Source: Symbiodinium kawagutii (lineage: Eukaryota; Sar; Dinophyceae; Suessiales; Symbiodiniaceae). From it: 64,000 bases of DNA. The notes under the pieces were generated by a model that saw only the letters and a list, made by a program, of their open reading frames with translations, was not told the origin of the DNA and made no database searches. The stretch's first letter is position 1. Every line of letters begins with the position of its first letter. Both the position numbers and the translations under genes were made by a program. Positions 60,831 to 64,000 of this stretch are shown piece by piece. Location of the stretch: positions 246,464-310,463 of the forward strand of contig VSDK01017592.1 of the NCBI GenBank assembly GCA_009767595.1. Reading direction: 5' to 3'.

Positions 60831-61684
60831 TTTTAAATTTGAATATATCTAATTTCATTTACACAATGTAATTACGTATTTTTAAAATCAAACATATACA
60901 AGAATGAAAATGAAGAACATATTGTGTTAAATTTGCCTGCTGAAATCTTCGTCAATCCTTACAATGATGTTCAGACAACTGTCTGGAAATATGTCTACAA
61001 CATTGTAATTTTAGTGAAAAAAAGCTAAAAACAGTGAACAAAAAGGGGGACCCACAGCGTCTCGCTCTCAGTTTTTTTGGGGATGGTTACTTGATTAGCT
61101 ATTTCGGGGGGGTGACACTAATCACCAATCAGATAGATATATCAGTTATAAATGGCTGTTTCGCTTGGTTCGTTGTTTGGTCGGTTGCTTGGTTCACTGA
61201 TCGTGAACTCATCTTTGAAATGACCAGGTTGGGATGTGCCATCTACAACCTTTCCAATGAAATTTTCAGCCTATTGCTGTGTCCTATGAGTCTTTCCAAG
61301 CCTTATCATGATTGCTTGGAGGTGAATCCCTACTTAGAAGCCGGTTGCAACCCACATCTTTAGGGGCTTGTGACCCACCTCTTTAGGATGATTTCCCATA
61401 GCTATATCTTAGTCATAGCCCCCACCGCAACTCCAAGTAGGGGCCCACCTTTCCATGGGAACTGGGGTACCAATCCTTATGGATTTCGGGCGCCCCTGCT
61501 CGGAAGTACTATAGGATTCCAATCCTTCTACAAGGTGGACCCCCAACAGCTATAAATTGTGTTAAGTTGTAAACCCCAACAACTATAACAACTGGTAGTT
61601 AACCCTAGTTAAGTTACTTATGAACCAACTTATGAGTGGTAGTTAAGGCTTATAAGTGGTGGTTCAGGTTGGGTGCCCACCTTG
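60831..61684. other. no gene recognised
   Basis: 60831-61030 is AT-rich. 61034-61363 is open on the plus strand with a partly hydrophobic peptide but no domain or clear borders. Nothing firm. Confidence 0.3.
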
Positions 61685-61925
61685 TAGTTCCTTGGGGCCC
61701 ACCTGGGCCCCCCTTTCCATCGACCGAGGTTTGACCTGCGAGGCCCAAGTCTTGAGCAGCAACACCAGCGCTTGCAGACCGTTGCCTGTGCAAGGAACCA
61801 CCGTGGAGGTGGCAGCATGCGGCGTGGCGCTGGGGGATGGCCATAGATCTATGGGCGTCGAAGGTGGTGGTTGGCAACGGCTGGGGGAGGACTATGGTGA
61901 TTTCATAGGGGATGATTGGTGTGAT
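61685..61925 (+). other. GC-rich island, candidate exon
   Basis: After CATCGACCGAG the plus frame reads GLTCEAQVLSSNTSACRPLP and on to VEVAACGVALGDGHRS. It is balanced and exon-like, with the same AG|GTTTGAC border type as at 56320. The minus strand is also open. Unknown family. Confidence 0.25.
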
Positions 61926-61932
61926 TAATTTT

Positions 61933-61998
61933 TATATACGTATATAATATATATATATATTTATTTATTTATTTATTTATATTTATATTTATATATAG
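61933..61998. repeat. (TA)n and (TTTA)n simple repeat
   Basis: TATATA runs followed by about five TTTA units and ATTTATATTTATATATA. Confidence 0.9.
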
Positions 61999-63630
61999 TA
62001 GTTTAGGGATTCAATCAGCCTGGTGACCATTGTTCCTGAGAGTCATGATTTTTCATGATGGGTTGGTCAGAGTTAACCATCTATTGGTCAGCTATTGGCT
62101 GTTGATTTTGCATCTGCAAAGCCTCATTGCCCATGAGTAAACATGGTGAATCATGATTATTATACATCCATCATAATGATTAGTTGATTGATACCAATCC
62201 TTGACCATCTTTTTACCATCTACCACGCGTCGCATCTAGAAAGCATTCACTAGGCCATGAATAACAATCACTTTATCCATCATCGACCCCCATGGAAGAC
62301 CATCGTAGACCATCACGAACCACTAGGAATCACTCCGTTGCTATCCAGAAACCCAGCTGATCGACCATCGACTTCACCAGCGACGCTAGCGGCGGCAGGT
62401 GGTAGAGGAGGTAATTTACGGTGTGTCAGTGCTGAATGGTGGTAAGCAATGAATGGTGTGCCATACTCATGAATCCTTAGTAATGTTAACCTCTAGATAA
62501 GGTACCCCCTCTTCCTTCAAAGCTGCCCCAATAACCCTGGAAAAAATTATATTGGAGGATTAACGATTGTTTTAAAAGGACGAATGAGAAATCCAATTGG
62601 CAGGAAATCCAGAATCTACTTTTAGCATCGCTAAATGAATTGCCTAATTGTTTTATAATATATGAAGAAAATGAAAACCAGGAATCATCCAACATCTGGA
62701 TCATGAGTTCAGTATATTTTTTCAGGACAGGGGTCCGGATATTTTTCCACCAAAATTGGTTACCCCAAAAATTTGCTTGGCATACTTTATTGAGAGGGTC
62801 TTTCTTATTAAGAGGTTGGCATTGGTGATGAGTGTTGATTCTTGATGATGAGTGGTGGTTCATGACGATTAATACTGCGTGAAAATAGTCTATCTCTTGG
62901 TTACGATTGGAATTCCGAAATGATGCCACCAATGAATGATAGTCGTGATAGTGATCGTGACAAACATTGGTGCAGCAATCATCGGCCCATCTGGAACGAT
63001 GGCTAACAGTCGGGAAATGGTAATAAATTTATGCGAAAAATGCTTAATGGTGGCTAGCAATGATCACAGTTGATATGAATTGCGTAATCTTGATAGCTGT
63101 AGCGAAATTAACTAGCAATCCGTTGTCCCATTTATTTTCCTATGCGAAAAATGCGTAATGGTTGATAGTAGCATATACTGATTTATGATGGAAGGGATCG
63201 CCAACAATTAGCAGCGACCATGTGGGGTGTATTAAGAAATAGCTGATGGCATTGGTGGTCTCACATGTTGATGCAGTGAAAACAATCAATAAGAGCGGCT
63301 GATAGGGAATAGTCAACGGCTTGTCTTATGGATAAATCCATCTTGGAAGAAAAGAACAATGGCTGATGATGGGTCAATCCATGGTTGAATCATGTTGAAT
63401 CCACGGTCCGGTTATTTCAATCGTTGTTGACCCATTTAGAACCATTGTTTCATCCATCATCATCATCAGGTTTATCCTGTAGCATTTGGTGTTTAACATT
63501 GATATGTTGTTTCTCAGTGGGGTGATGGGTTGATTCATGCCTGCTCAGCTTCATTCTGCCAGCTTATGTAAAAAACTGACAGCAGCAACCGCAAGTCAAA
63601 GTATGTCAAAAGTCAATTGAACTAAAACAG
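61999..63630. other. matrix, no gene recognised
   Basis: Mixed CCATCA and TGATGG matrix. TATGCGAAAAATGCTTAATGG and TATGCGAAAAATGCGTAATGG occur near 63032 and 63140, a local duplication. No gene. Confidence 0.35.
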
Positions 63631-63925
63631 GTTCCTGAAATCATTTGTTGAAAAAGTGTTGTCCTCTCAAAATGCTGGTGTCCAACTAAACACATGCTCT
63701 TCTTGCTCATTGGGATCCGCAAAAATAGAGCAACACATGCTTGAAGCACAAGCTATTGATGGTAATGTGGACGATCTTCATGGTCCCTCTTTGTTTGTGG
63801 CTGTCCCCTTTCCATGGGAGAACCCTGTTCATAAAGGGCCAATCGCAGTCGGTAGCACTACCAATCTGATGGTTCTCAATTCCCGAGAAGGTGACTTTCT
63901 AGTGGATTCTCAAGCACAATCCTAA
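63631..63925 (+). CDS. possible terminal exon of an unknown gene
   Basis: An open frame of about 98 codons begins after AACTAAAACAG, which could be a splice acceptor, and ends at TAA 63923. The peptide is balanced and looks like a folded protein: a Leu/Val-rich start, EQHMLEAQAIDGNVDDLHG, then VAVPFPWENP and ...NLMVLNSREGDFLVDS. There is no ATG near the start, which supports an internal or last exon rather than a whole gene. I recognise no domain. A family C element begins 32 bp after the stop. Confidence 0.35.
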
Positions 63926-63956
63926 GAACATAGCTTGCTGGTGATGCTTCTCATCA

Positions 63957-64000
63957 TATGGCTATGGGTCAAAACCCTGTACCCCTGGTTCCCCCATCAT
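63957..64000. repeat. short inverted-repeat element, family C copy 6 (cut by window end)
   Basis: Begins ATATGGCTATGGGTCAAAAC and continues CCTGTACCCCTGGTTCCCC, matching copies 1 and 5. The right half lies outside the window. Confidence 0.7.

Noticed and set aside
58804-60858. Hydrophobic minus-strand frames resembling membrane proteins
   Set aside because: Explained by strong purine bias of the plus strand in a repeat field; the frames overlap each other in several registers.
1-64000. CRISPR arrays, operons, bacterial promoters or terminators
   Set aside because: Repeats have no regular spacer structure and all gene evidence is eukaryotic.
1-64000. tRNA, rRNA or spliced-leader RNA genes
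   Set aside because: No cloverleaf or rRNA core was seen by eye, and the only full leader copy lacks a GT donor. A covariance-model scan would be needed to exclude tRNAs.

Overview
The window looks like nuclear DNA of a dinoflagellate, most likely a Symbiodiniaceae-type alga. The main evidence is an exact 22-nt match to the dinoflagellate spliced leader at 7526-7547, embedded in DNA as a relic rather than as a spliced-leader RNA gene. Supporting evidence is a very large LINE whose first ORF carries a cytosine-5 DNA methyltransferase (a combination reported before from Symbiodinium), a long ankyrin-repeat gene with a ubiquitin-like start, and long gene-poor DNA made of CAT-type quasi-repeats and short inverted-repeat elements. 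There is no bacterial operon structure.

Layout. 1-2160: repeat matrix with short inverted-repeat elements. About 2160-12720: a block of different texture, free of those elements and holding no gene I recognise except a 1.77-kb retro-insertion (7513-9281). That insertion is flanked by 14-bp target-site duplications, begins with a spliced-leader relic and carries a broken protein-coding sequence. 12720-16654: repeat matrix. 16655-27713: an intact 11.06-kb LINE flanked by an exact 15-bp target-site duplication. 27729-45900: repeat matrix with at least four families of short elements, minisatellites and GC-rich islands that may be exons. 45971-48376: the ankyrin-repeat gene. 48540-64000: more matrix, an old purine-rich repeat field (59220-60830) and, at the right edge, a possible terminal exon.

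The LINE is the centre of interest. ORF1 (1807 aa) has an apparently complete C5-methyltransferase with motifs I, IV, VI, VIII, IX and X. It is followed by two copies of a roughly 250-residue module, each ending in a ubiquitin-like domain with a C-terminal Gly-Gly-Gly-Pro, then by a basic nucleic-acid-binding-like part and a coiled coil. ORF2 (1773 aa) has an NPGP-like (HPGP) motif near its start, an APE-type endonuclease, a reverse transcriptase with FADN in place of FADD, a CCHC knuckle and an RNase H with all catalytic residues. The ubiquitin-like GGG ends and the 2A-like motif suggest that this element makes separate proteins from long precursors; this is inference. The perfect target duplication and open ORFs point to recent insertion.

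Limits: dinoflagellate genes are intron-rich with variable splice sites, so small exons cannot be called firmly by eye. Candidate exons are listed with low confidence. Domain calls rest on visible motifs; no search was run.
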